Assembly (NCBI RefSeq): GCF_018274385.1 | Contig: NZ_JAAFYZ010000047.1 | Coordinates: 1 to 56,773 of the forward strand | Reading direction: 5' to 3' | Length of the DNA: 56,773 bases | Origin: Catenulispora pinistramenti | GTDB taxonomy: Bacteria; Actinomycetota; Actinomycetes; Streptomycetales; Catenulisporaceae | Shown here: piece by piece, positions 49,842 to 56,773 of the stretch | Layout of the letters: each line of letters begins with the position of its first letter | Numbering within the stretch: position 1 is the stretch's first letter | Position numbers and translations under genes: made by a program | Notes under the pieces: generated by a model | Databases searched by the model: none | What the model was told of the DNA's origin: nothing | What the model saw: only the letters and a program-made list of their open reading frames with translations

Positions 49842-51677
49842 TCAGGCGCGCGGGACTCGTCCGTTCAGGACGTAGTTCTCCAGCTGCGGGAACGCGTAGC
49901 GGCTGAACTCGGCCTCGCTGTATTCGTGCAGCGGCTTGTTCGGCCAGCCTTCCGGCAGCCCGTTCTCGTTGAGGGCCGCGCCAGAAGGCACGCCCGGGGC
50001 AACAGCCGGTGCGGTCGCGGTCAGGCCCTTGCGCCCGCCGCCGAGCTGCCCGGACTCCACCAGGTCCTGCACTCGCACGGTGACCTGCTCGGACACCAGG
50101 CGCGCGATGCGCTGGTCCTCGGTCTCGGCCACCGGCGGTGGGACGGCGCCCGCCTGCGCCTGCACCGCGGCGGTCTGAGCGGCTGCGGCCTGCGCCATGG
50201 CAGCAGCGCCGGCCGGGCTTCCAATCAGACCCGCCAGCAGGGCCAGCTGGTCGGGGGTCGGCGTCGCGGCGGCCTCGGCGACCGGCGCGGCCGGTGCTGT
50301 CTCGACCGGCGCCGGTGCCGCAGCCGGTGCTGTGGGGGCGATCGCGGCGACCAGCTTGCCGATCATGTCGGTCAGCTTGTCGAGCTTGTCCGGCTCGCCG
50401 GCGGCAGTGGCCGCTGCGGCGGCAGGCGCGGTGTCGGCCGGCGTGGAACCGGCGGTCGGGTTTGTCGGCTCCTCGGCCACTGCATCGTCCTCTTCGTGTA
50501 CGGGGTCAGGGCTGTCCGGCGCCGGGTCCGGCGCGGCGGAAGTAGGTGGACCCGGCTCTACAGCGGGCGCGGCGGGCGCCGCCTCGGTGCCGTCGCTGGG
50601 GATGTCGATATCAGCGTCCAGGTCCGGGTCGATCGCCTTAATCGCGGCGATGGCGCCGGTCATGGCAGCGCGTCCGACCGCGTCCAGGTCGTGCGGATCC
50701 AGCTGGTAGCAGGAGACGGACACTTCGGTGGGACCGTTGGTCAGGCAGATCCTGTAGGCACCACCGAACCCCGGGGTTCCATCGCCGACGTCCTCGGCGA
50801 TGACGCGGGTCGGTGCCTCGATCAACCACCCGCCCGCCGGGTCGGTGTAGACGCCGAATTCGGTCAGCGCCTTGACGGCGCGGCCACGAACCCGCTTGAG
50901 CTGCGCGGCTGTGTACTGCCGGGCTACCTCGGTCTCACGCAGCGCCAGCCAGGCCTGCTTGGCGTGCTCGCGGGTGTCCAGCGGGTACCGTTTGGCACCG
51001 TCGGAGAGGTAGTCGCCGCGGTCGGCGTAGGCGACCGGCGCGGCGCGCTCAGCGACGGCCGGCGCCAGTTCGGCGGGGTCGGTGGTCTCGACAACCTCCG
51101 CATCGGGCGCGGCCTCGACGAGCCCGAACTCCACGCTGGTCTCCCAGCTCTTGCCGGAGTTCGGGGGCGCGGGCGGGACATTCGGCACGTCGGCGGCCGA
51201 CACGACCACGGCATGTGCGCCAGCCACCCCGGGGGTCGCGGTGAAGTCGAGGCCGTCGATCTCCAGATCGTCGGCGGTCTCCACGGCCTGGCCGTTGTCG
51301 GTGGTGGCCTTACGTGGAGGCGAAGCCCACCGGCCGCGGATGCTCACTCCGCGCAGCGCCGCCGTGGTGTCGGACTCGGAGGTCGGCAGCAGTCCGGCGA
51401 TGGTGGGTCCGTGGCCGGCGTCGGCGATCTCGCCTTCGTAGCGGGCGGCGCCGGTCTCGTCCTGCCAGAGGCGCGTGACCCGGCCGACGATGCGGGTGGA
51501 GTCGTCCCCCGCGCCGTAGTGGGTTCGCATGGTGATGGGCGAGTCCCCGCTGTTGATGCGGGTGTTGGCTCGCTCCACCAGGCGGCCGATGTTCTGGCTG
51601 GTGTACAGGCGGTTGTTGCGCGAGACACCGGGGGCGATCGCGACACCGGTGATACGCGCCAGCGGCGGCTTGGCCAC
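49842..51677 (-). CDS. Prohead protease-scaffold fusion with DUF6582-like segment
   Basis: A 611-residue protein, GTG 51677 behind GAGGAG and a late-gene motif. Residues 1-170 look like a capsid maturation protease (NNRLYTSQNIGRLVERANTR; MRTHYGAGDDSTRIVGRVTR; AALRGVSIRGRW with candidate His and Ser). Residues ~205-280 match DUF6582 (DGAKRYPLDTREHAKQAWLA; AAQLKRVRGRAVKALTEFGV). The rest is an Ala/Pro/Glu-rich scaffold with a coiled coil (LDKLTDMIGKLVAAIAP) and a final AFPQLENYVLNGRVPRA. Fused protease and scaffold is a known arrangement. Confidence 0.7.
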   Translation of the reverse strand: MAKPPLARITGVAIAPGVSRNNRLYTSQNIGRLVERANTRINSGDSPITMRTHYGAGDDSTRIVGRVTRLWQDETGAARYEGEIADAGHGPTIAGLLPTSESDTTAALRGVSIRGRWASPPRKATTDNGQAVETADDLEIDGLDFTATPGVAGAHAVVVSAADVPNVPPAPPNSGKSWETSVEFGLVEAAPDAEVVETTDPAELAPAVAERAAPVAYADRGDYLSDGAKRYPLDTREHAKQAWLALRETEVARQYTAAQLKRVRGRAVKALTEFGVYTDPAGGWLIEAPTRVIAEDVGDGTPGFGGAYRICLTNGPTEVSVSCYQLDPHDLDAVGRAAMTGAIAAIKAIDPDLDADIDIPSDGTEAAPAAPAVEPGPPTSAAPDPAPDSPDPVHEEDDAVAEEPTNPTAGSTPADTAPAAAAATAAGEPDKLDKLTDMIGKLVAAIAPTAPAAAPAPVETAPAAPVAEAAATPTPDQLALLAGLIGSPAGAAAMAQAAAAQTAAVQAQAGAVPPPVAETEDQRIARLVSEQVTVRVQDLVESGQLGGGRKGLTATAPAVAPGVPSGAALNENGLPEGWPNKPLHEYSEAEFSRYAFPQLENYVLNGRVPRA

Positions 51678-51734
51678 GCCAGGCTCCTCATATGAAGTTG
51701 TGGGTGTTGCAAGGTCCTGCGAAGTGTCTGAGGT

Positions 51735-52124
51735 TTAGCGGCCAGTCACGGTGATCTGGATTCCGGTCGCGGCGGCACCGGCGCCGCCCAGGGCGACGGT
51801 GACCTGTCCCCTCGCGGGCAGCACCAGCGCGGAGCTGTGCAGGCCGCCGGACATCGTGTAGGTGCCGGCGCCGGTGATCGCCGGGGTCTTCACCATCGCC
51901 AGGATCGGGTTGCCTGCCGGGTCGATGCCGTCGAGCTGCACTGTCAACGACGGGCCGGTGCCGGACAGGGCACCGGCCGGGACGGTCACCGCCAGCAGCA
52001 CATCGGTGCTGGCGGACAGATCGACCAGGCCGGAGGACACCGGACCGGCGCCGAAATCCTCGAATCCGTTGACGGAGGAGTTGAACAGCGTGACGGCGTT
52101 GGGGGCATAGACCGGACTGGACAC
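51735..52124 (-). CDS. Small beta-rich head protein (decoration-like)
   Basis: A 129-residue protein, GTG 52124 behind GAAGGG. Almost entirely Ala/Gly/Ser/Thr/Val-rich strands: VLLAVTVPAGALSGTGPSLT, GTYTMSGGLHSSALVLPARG and ATGIQITVTGR. This looks like an Ig-like or decoration protein placed among capsid genes. No catalytic motif. The role is inferred from position. Confidence 0.5.
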   Translation of the reverse strand: MSSPVYAPNAVTLFNSSVNGFEDFGAGPVSSGLVDLSASTDVLLAVTVPAGALSGTGPSLTVQLDGIDPAGNPILAMVKTPAITGAGTYTMSGGLHSSALVLPARGQVTVALGGAGAAATGIQITVTGR

Positions 52125-52142
52125 GGGGGATCCCTTCTCGGC

Positions 52143-52340
52143 TCAGCCGATCACCTTGGGCAGGAAGCAGGTCACGTCCATCGCCCGCAGTGGATGGCTC
52201 GGTAGGGTTGCCGGTTCCAGCGCCACTATCTGTTCGGGCCCAACGGCGGCTTCAGCCTCTCGAACCACTGAGCCGTCTTGCATCCCCGTAGGCTCCGGAT
52301 GCGCCTGAACGTTCTTGGGGTCTTGGTGCGTCTTCGACAT
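52143..52340 (-). CDS. Small phage protein between portal and protease genes
   Basis: A 65-residue protein, ATG 52340, with only a weak purine stretch upstream. Sequence runs KTHQDPKNVQAHPEPTGMQD then AMDVTCFLPKVIG. Polar N-terminus and a hydrophobic C-terminal strand. The codon pattern and position in the late operon support coding. It is head-to-head with the plus-strand 30-residue gene. The function is unknown. Confidence 0.45.
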   Translation of the reverse strand: MSKTHQDPKNVQAHPEPTGMQDGSVVREAEAAVGPEQIVALEPATLPSHPLRAMDVTCFLPKVIG

Positions 52341-52414
52341 GTTGTGCCCAGCGTTGGTGTTGGTTCTTTAGCAGAAGCCTTACTCGGGGCGGTGGGTTTC
52401 TGTATCGTGAACCC

Positions 52415-52426
52415 GGAAGCGCTTCC
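52415..52426. promoter_or_regulatory. Palindrome upstream of the 30-residue peptide gene
   Basis: GGAAGCGCTTCC is a perfect 12-bp palindrome 54 bases before ATG 52481, a possible operator. No convincing promoter hexamers could be fixed. Confidence 0.3.
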
Positions 52427-52480
52427 TCAAACAGCCGACTACTCTGCGGAGAAGCAGTCTCGAAAGGAGGTGCCGGCTTC

Positions 52481-52573
52481 ATGAAGAAAAAGCCTGACGA
52501 GCAACAGTTGCGCATCGCCGCGCTGTTGATCCAACTCATCGGGCTGGTCATCACGGTCTGCAAGACCCGCTGA
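52481..52573 (+). CDS. Plus-strand cargo: 30-residue membrane peptide
   Basis: A tiny gene with a full-strength AAAGGAGGTG ten bases before ATG 52481 and an intrinsic terminator starting eight bases after its TGA. The peptide has a charged head (MKKKPDEQQLR), one membrane-length hydrophobic segment (IAALLIQLIGLVITVC) and a basic end (KTR). It is encoded opposite to the late operon between portal and protease genes. Layout and peptide type resemble small holin-like or type I toxin peptides and other lysogen-expressed membrane peptides; no antisense RNA was identified. A real gene is strongly suggested by the flanking signals. Confidence 0.65.
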   Translation: MKKKPDEQQLRIAALLIQLIGLVITVCKTR

Positions 52574-52580
52574 CCAGACG

Positions 52581-52624
52581 GAGGCTCAGGCCCGACCAAA
52601 ACGGGCCTGAGCCTCAGTCCTTTT
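52581..52624 (+). terminator. Intrinsic terminator of the 30-residue peptide gene
   Basis: A perfect 14-bp stem (GAGGCTCAGGCCCG / CGGGCCTGAGCCTC, 52581-52594 and 52602-52615) has a 7-base loop and is followed by AGTCCTTTT. It is oriented for rightward transcription only. The bases from here to 52785 hold no gene. Confidence 0.8.
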
Positions 52625-52785
52625 GCAGCTCAGCACGCCGGTGAAACTAAAAGGGCATAGCTAAGTTGCGCCTAAATCGTACTGCTGATTTACAGCGCGG
52701 ACATGAAAAAAACAACAGGCCAGGACCCTGAGTGCAGCAGCGAGCTGTATGCCTCTACAGCAGGGCCAGCTTGTAGACAGGCGCC

Positions 52786-54327
52786 TCACGCTGGGGTCTT
52801 GATCCGCTCGCGGCTGGTCTCCTCGGAGACGGCCAGAGCGGTGACCGCTCTGGACAGGTCAGCAAGGCCCGCAAAGATCACCGTCGCCCACGGTGGCATG
52901 TGCTCTCCCCTGGTTGTCTCGCCCATGCCGCCGGTGAGCGGTTTGGCCAAGCCGCCGTTGAGGTCGGCGGCGGGGTTGGCGGAGATGGTCGGGTCCTGCG
53001 CCGAGACGCCGGGGGCGCGCTTGGCCAGGACCATCGCCTGGGACATGACGGCGATGTCGCGCCACAACACCAGGTTCTGCCGGTCAACCAGCACCGCGGC
53101 GTCGCCACCAGGCACCGGGGGCTCACCGATCTCGGCCCGGTACCTGTTCAAGGTCCAGGAGCCGTTGCGCAGCCGGGCGTCGCGGATGTCTTCCACGACC
53201 TTGCTGTCCCGCCAGTCGATGTCGCCGAACTTCAACCGCCACCCGTCGACCTTGAAGCCATGCCGGACCAAGTGGAAGTTCAACTTCTCCAAGACGATCT
53301 CGGCGATCGGCGCGCAGGTGTTGACGCGGAACGTCCTGTCCTGGGCCTCGCCGGTGCCGGCGCCCAGGTGCCCGGCTTCGATGACGCCGCCCTTGGCCGG
53401 GGGCACGCCGTAGACCGCGAGGATCTCGTCGCGCTTCTGGTCCAGGAAGCTGATGGCGTCGACGATGCGGGCCGGGGCCAGTTCCTGGACGTGGGCGCCG
53501 CCCTTGGTGATGATCGGGCGGCCGACGTTGTCAGAGCCCAGGTTGCGCTGGGCGTACATCGCATCCCAGCGGCGCACGTCGGAGGAGGACATCCCGGCGG
53601 GCATGTCCACGTGGACCGTGGGCGGGTTGCCCCTGCGGAAGACTTGTTTGCTGTTCCCGGCGGCGAAAAGCCAGCACGTGATGGGCAGCATCGCGGCCTG
53701 CGTCGGGGACAGCCCGAACACACCGGTCCGCAAGCTGTCGTCGGGGATGTGGATGACTTCGCGCGTCTCGAACTGGGCGCGCTGCCCGTATTCGGTGAGC
53801 TGCACGTACCCGGAGATGTGGCCGTGGGCGTCGGCGATCGGGTAGATCGAGGGGCAGTCCAGGTTGTAGATGGCGACCGGCTGGTCACCGACCCACACCA
53901 CTTCCAGGTAGGCGTCACCGTAGACAAGCAAGTCGACGATGACGCCGCGCAGGATCTGCCGGATGTCGTCCCGGGGGTTGCACCAGGCGAGCATCCGCTC
54001 CAAGGCAAGAACGTTCGCGGGCTTGACCGGCTGGGGCTGATCGCCTTGGCCGGTGTCGCTGTCCCAGTCGGTGACCAGCCCGCCGGCGGTGATGGTACGC
54101 ACGATCGCGTTGACCGCAGAGAAAGACCAGGGGCAGGCCACGTAGGCGTCATACAGCGTTTTCAGGGTGGTGCGGCGGTCGGCCGGGCCGGCGTTGCCGA
54201 TGCCCTGGTCGTACTCGCCGATCCCGGTGTCCGGGATCCCGTACTCGAAGCCCTTACGCTCGACCTGTGTCGGCGTGTAGACAATGTCTTTGCTTGGGCG
54301 GCGACGCAATGCGGCACGTAAACCCAC
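52786..54327 (-). CDS. Phage portal protein
   Basis: A 513-residue protein, GTG 54327. The N-terminal helix-rich clip region (TLKTLYDAYVACPWSFSAVN; ILRGVIVDLLVYGDAYLEVV), a wing with STRAND-rich YNLDCPSIYPIADAHGHISG, and ILAVYGVPPAKGGVIEAGHL followed by LEKLNFHLVRHGFKVDGWRL are the SPP1/HK97-type portal signatures. It forms the dodecameric DNA gate in the capsid vertex. Two tandem copies of the late-gene motif (54346-54368) lie in its leader. Confidence 0.85.
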   Translation of the reverse strand: MGLRAALRRRPSKDIVYTPTQVERKGFEYGIPDTGIGEYDQGIGNAGPADRRTTLKTLYDAYVACPWSFSAVNAIVRTITAGGLVTDWDSDTGQGDQPQPVKPANVLALERMLAWCNPRDDIRQILRGVIVDLLVYGDAYLEVVWVGDQPVAIYNLDCPSIYPIADAHGHISGYVQLTEYGQRAQFETREVIHIPDDSLRTGVFGLSPTQAAMLPITCWLFAAGNSKQVFRRGNPPTVHVDMPAGMSSSDVRRWDAMYAQRNLGSDNVGRPIITKGGAHVQELAPARIVDAISFLDQKRDEILAVYGVPPAKGGVIEAGHLGAGTGEAQDRTFRVNTCAPIAEIVLEKLNFHLVRHGFKVDGWRLKFGDIDWRDSKVVEDIRDARLRNGSWTLNRYRAEIGEPPVPGGDAAVLVDRQNLVLWRDIAVMSQAMVLAKRAPGVSAQDPTISANPAADLNGGLAKPLTGGMGETTRGEHMPPWATVIFAGLADLSRAVTALAVSEETSRERIKTPA

Positions 54328-54345
54328 GACGTCGCCGCCCGTCTG

Positions 54346-54368
54346 TATTCAGTTGTGTATTCAGTTGT
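54346..54368 (-). repeat. Tandem pair of the leader motif before the portal gene
   Basis: Two perfect CACAACTGAATA units abut directly behind the terminase stop codon, and the unit length of 12 is visible from the tandem array. Confidence 0.8.
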
Positions 54369-54369
54369 G

Positions 54370-55953
54370 TCAGGGCCACCACTGCGGGTCGTGGTCCTGG
54401 TCCCCACCGTCGGTGGGAGCGGGCTGCTCCCACCACGGCGAAGGCTCATACTCCGGCGGCCGGTACCCGAAGGCGCCGATCACGGCCGGGACGACCTCGG
54501 AGGTCGCGGTATCGAAGATCACGAACTCCGGTCCGGCGCCGAGGTTGATCAGCATGTAGCGCAGGGCGTCGGCGGCGTGGTCCTCGGCGTCGGTGTCGAT
54601 GTCTTCGGGGTCGCCGGTGGTGGCGTGCGGCAGCGCCGGCAGGGTGCGGATCAGGTTTTCGCACACGTCGAAGACGTGCAGCAGCGGGCAGGTCTCCCAG
54701 CCGAGCGCCCGGTGATGCGGACAGGCCGGGCCCTCGGCCAGGTATGAGCGGACCCGCTGCCACCCGGTGACCCGGGAGCCCTTGCCCTTGCCGGCTGGGG
54801 TGAGATGCACCCCGTTTTCTGCGTAGACGTCGGCGATCGGTTTGGCGTCGCCGCGGGTCGCCCACATCGCATCGTCGGCGTAGCGGGCGACGACCGTTTC
54901 CTTCTCCGTCTCGGCCGCGGCAATCCGGTGTGCCTGCTCGCCCTCGCCGACACCGGGGCCGTAGTGCTCTCTATATAGGTAGACACGGCCGTCCTCGTCG
55001 ACGGCGCCCCAAAGCACTGCGTAGGGTTTGGCGAATCCCCAGTCGATGCCGTTGTAGCGGCGCCACGACTCGGGCAGCGCGATCGGGGAGATGACGTGCC
55101 GGTCAGCCCGGAAGTCGAAGGCTTGGCCCGCGAAGCTGGACCAGTCACCTTCCAGGAATGCCCGGCGAAGCTTGTCGGGCAGCGCCTTCAAGTCGTCGAC
55201 GTACTCACGGTTCAGGTGCGGGTTGTCGGTGACCGAGGACGGAATGAACCGGACCTGCCGGCCGCGGGCGTCAGTGACGACCTTCTTGCCGTAGCCGGTG
55301 GCATCGACGTACCGGGTCTTCACCGCCAGGTGGCCGGGACCGCCCGGATTGGATCCGGAGCGGATCCCGATCACCGGGATGTCGGCGCGGCCCGATCGGA
55401 GCCGGGACTCCAGGAACGCGATCACATCCGGCGGGGTCAGCGTGCGTTCGTCGAAAAGCAGCAGCTGGTACTGGCCGCCCTGCCGGCGGGTGGCATCCAG
55501 GATCGTCTCCGCGTACCGGAACATGATCACGGACTTGTTCGGGAAACGGAGCTCAAACTCGCTGCCGTTCCACACCCCGCCGAGCACCTGGGCGTAGCTG
55601 TAGTTTGCCAGCTCCGCGAGCAGCGACTCCTTCAGCTCCCCGTAGGTGCGGCGGAACGCACCGATCCTGATGCCGGGGTAGCGAATGCAGTCCTTGATCC
55701 CCTCAGAGATCAGGGCCTTGGTCTTGCCACCGCCGGCCGAGCCGCCCAGCAGGACATCGAACTCGGTGGCCGCGTGGAACTCGGCCTGGCGCGGCGTTGG
55801 CACGTAGTCCAGTGCGGCGAACACGTCGCGGCCGGCAGCCTCGCGGGCGCGGGCGGCGTCGATCTCCTCCTGGAGTTGCCGCAGCCGCTGAAGCCTTTGA
55901 AGCTTCACCGCCTCCAAAGACTCACCACCGCCCCGGCCGCCCGGCCGGTTCAC
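54370..55953 (-). CDS. Terminase large subunit
   Basis: A 527-residue DNA-packaging motor. GGSAGGGKTKALISEG is Walker A and QLLLFDERTLTPPDVIAFLE is Walker B plus coupling region. The RNase H-like nuclease has YNGIDWGFAKPYAVLWGAVD with the first metal-binding Asp, VARYADDAMW and DTDAEDHAADALRYMLINL with the last. All key residues look intact. GTG 55953 overlaps the small-subunit stop by 4 bp. An N-terminal coiled coil (LQRLQRLRQLQEEIDAARAR) may contact the small subunit. Confidence 0.9.
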   Translation of the reverse strand: MNRPGGRGGGESLEAVKLQRLQRLRQLQEEIDAARAREAAGRDVFAALDYVPTPRQAEFHAATEFDVLLGGSAGGGKTKALISEGIKDCIRYPGIRIGAFRRTYGELKESLLAELANYSYAQVLGGVWNGSEFELRFPNKSVIMFRYAETILDATRRQGGQYQLLLFDERTLTPPDVIAFLESRLRSGRADIPVIGIRSGSNPGGPGHLAVKTRYVDATGYGKKVVTDARGRQVRFIPSSVTDNPHLNREYVDDLKALPDKLRRAFLEGDWSSFAGQAFDFRADRHVISPIALPESWRRYNGIDWGFAKPYAVLWGAVDEDGRVYLYREHYGPGVGEGEQAHRIAAAETEKETVVARYADDAMWATRGDAKPIADVYAENGVHLTPAGKGKGSRVTGWQRVRSYLAEGPACPHHRALGWETCPLLHVFDVCENLIRTLPALPHATTGDPEDIDTDAEDHAADALRYMLINLGAGPEFVIFDTATSEVVPAVIGAFGYRPPEYEPSPWWEQPAPTDGGDQDHDPQWWP

Positions 55954-56408
55954 GGCTCAGTGTCGGTTTCGGCGATCTCCCCGCCGGCGATGGCTTGGCG
56001 GGCGGCCAGTTCGTTCTCCAGGCGCAGGATCTCGGACTCGACCGTGGTGAGCGCGACCACCTGCTGGGTCGGGAACAATCTGCGGCGGGCTTCGACGATC
56101 CGCACCCCCAGCTCCACGTGCCGCGGGGATCCGGCCATCGCCTCCTCCCACACCGCGCACAGCAGCTCGTCCAGGCGCAGCTGCTCGATCGCGATGTACT
56201 CCTCGGTGGCCGCACTCTGTTCGCGGACGTTCGCGGCCAGCGCCCGGCGGATGTCGACGCTGACGTGGTTGGCGCTGCCGTACCCGAGAGCCGTGGCGAT
56301 GTCCTCCAGCCGGGCACCGGACACCTTCATGCGGACGGCTTTGGCGCGGCGTTCGGCGACCTGGGCGTGGGTGGCGCGGGCGCGGGAGGAGCGCTTGCCG
56401 CCGATCAT
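55950..56408 (-). CDS. Terminase small subunit-like protein
   Basis: A 152-residue protein; ATG 56408 overlaps the previous stop (ATGA) and is preferred to the longer frame from 56450. The N-terminus has a HTH-like segment (RMKVSGARLEDIATALGYGS; ANHVSVDIRRAL) followed by helices (YIAIEQLRLDELLCAVWEEA; TVESEILRLENELAARQAIA). A DNA-binding head with an oligomerising helical domain directly before the large subunit is the expected layout for the recognition subunit. Confidence 0.75.
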   Translation of the reverse strand: MIGGKRSSRARATHAQVAERRAKAVRMKVSGARLEDIATALGYGSANHVSVDIRRALAANVREQSAATEEYIAIEQLRLDELLCAVWEEAMAGSPRHVELGVRIVEARRRLFPTQQVVALTTVESEILRLENELAARQAIAGGEIAETDTEP

Positions 56409-56683
56409 GGGTTCACCGCCGCGCCGGGGCAGGTGCACGGGGCAGGCCATGGGCAGTTGGCGTTGTGGATGAGGGCCGCGGCCGGCAGACCCAGGGCGTG
56501 CTGACTACAGCCGAACATGGCGATGCAGGCGCTGATCTCCCCGTTCGCCAGCGTGATTGTTGCCAGCTCGGCGGGAGTGGCCAGTCGTTGCCACTGGAGC
56601 GTGGCCGGGTTAATGCAGGCAGGTGCGCTGCACCCTCTAACCGACCGCGGGGTGCCGGTTGGAGACGTGGGAGTCTCAGTCAC
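56405..56683 (-). CDS. Cysteine-rich small phage protein
   Basis: A 92-residue protein, GTG 56683, eleven bases after tandem late-gene motifs (56695-56717). It has seven cysteines in pairs (GCSAPACINPA, ISACIAMFGCSQHA, ANCPWPAPCTCPG), suggesting a small zinc-binding module. It is the first gene of the visible late operon and overlaps the terminase small-subunit gene by 4 bp. The function is unknown; a DNA-contacting partner of the terminase is possible. Confidence 0.55.
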   Translation of the reverse strand: MTETPTSPTGTPRSVRGCSAPACINPATLQWQRLATPAELATITLANGEISACIAMFGCSQHALGLPAAALIHNANCPWPAPCTCPGAAVNP

Positions 56684-56773
56684 GTCAGGTCCCTGATTCA
56701 GTTGTGTATGAAGTTGTGGTGCGCCGGCCGCCGCATGTGTTCCCGAGGGGGCGGGGGTGGGCGTGGGCCTGCC

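Larger units (their letters stand above)
28563..56717 (-). repeat. Dispersed 12-bp late-gene leader motif, 13 copies
   Basis: Minus-strand consensus CACAACTKMATA, followed by a Shine-Dalgarno and start codon. Copies of the 11-bp core (ACAACTGAATA or close variants) lie at 28563-28573, 29628-29638, 30170-30180, 30562-30572, 35007-35017, 38933-38943 (ACAT variant), 40564-40574 (ACTTAATA), 43648-43658 and 51691-51701 (ACTTCATA), 54346-54356, 54358-54368, 56695-56705 and 56707-56717. The gap from core to start codon is 6-22 bases, usually 11-14. It resembles start-associated sequences of some actinophages. No copy was noticed outside the prophage. Confidence 0.85.

Noticed and set aside
49773-51695. 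640-codon plus-strand open frame
   Set aside because: It is the shadow of the protease-scaffold gene; low-complexity Gly/Arg composition and no start signals.
52703-53413. Plus-strand frame beginning MKKTTGQDPECSS
   Set aside because: It has no ribosome binding site and runs antisense through the portal gene.
1-56773. CRISPR array
   Set aside because: No regularly spaced identical repeats with unique spacers occur; the 12-bp prophage motif is dispersed at gene starts.

Overview
The DNA is very GC-rich, with GTG and TTG starts, 4-bp ATGA/GTGA gene overlaps and several apparently leaderless genes. The families present (GntR, DUF5753 and XRE/TPR regulators, DUF6283, ISL3 and IS21-like elements, a WXG100-type toxin carrier) fit a filamentous actinomycete (Streptomyces/Catenulispora type). 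The species cannot be told from the sequence alone.

Region 1 (1-12.2 kb) is accessory chromosome. It holds the end of a secreted protein, a GntR regulator translationally coupled to a ligand-binding protein without a signal peptide, and a scar made of two different half-tRNAs beside an integrative-element-like HTH gene. A polymorphic toxin follows, with a WXG100/LXG-like N-terminus, a C-terminal RNase A-like CdiA-CT domain and a two-domain CdiI-like immunity protein. Next come a decayed DUF5753 gene and a WbqC / YdcF / XRE-TPR operon divergent from a resolvase-like gene.

Region 2 (12.4-22.0 kb) is a possible uncharacterised system. A GntR regulator with two near-identical 16-bp palindromic operators precedes a Nudix hydrolase on the minus strand. 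Divergent from it runs a co-directional block: four unknown proteins, a JmjC/cupin-like dioxygenase, a TPR protein, a LuxR-type HTH protein, a radical SAM/SPASM enzyme, a thymidylate-kinase-like protein, an endonuclease/exonuclease/phosphatase-fold enzyme and a MazG-like pyrophosphohydrolase. The radical SAM, kinase and phosphatase genes overlap by 4 bp each.

Region 3 (22.1-28.1 kb) is decayed mobile DNA. It has a complete ISL3 element inside or beside a broken gene, a pair of IS21-like iterated ends with no transposase, an orphan ImuA-like gene and small unknown genes.

Region 4 (28.05 kb to the end) is a siphophage-type prophage read on the minus strand. From right to left it runs: terminase small and large subunits, portal, protease-scaffold, capsid, connector, tail tube, chaperones, tape measure, tail tip, three jelly-roll fibre-like proteins, a membrane/lysis cassette with a GH25 endolysin, and a truncated gp88-like gene at the edge. 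Three features stand out. A 12-bp CACAACTGAATA-type motif sits just before the Shine-Dalgarno of 11 late genes (13 copies, two as tandem pairs). Plus-strand cargo genes are slotted tail-to-tail between structural genes: two paralogous membrane/pentapeptide-like proteins, one TM protein, one DUF6283 protein and one 30-residue membrane peptide. The major capsid gene carries an in-frame stop 49 codons before its natural end. No integrase, repressor or replication gene is visible, so the element continues to the right or is defective.
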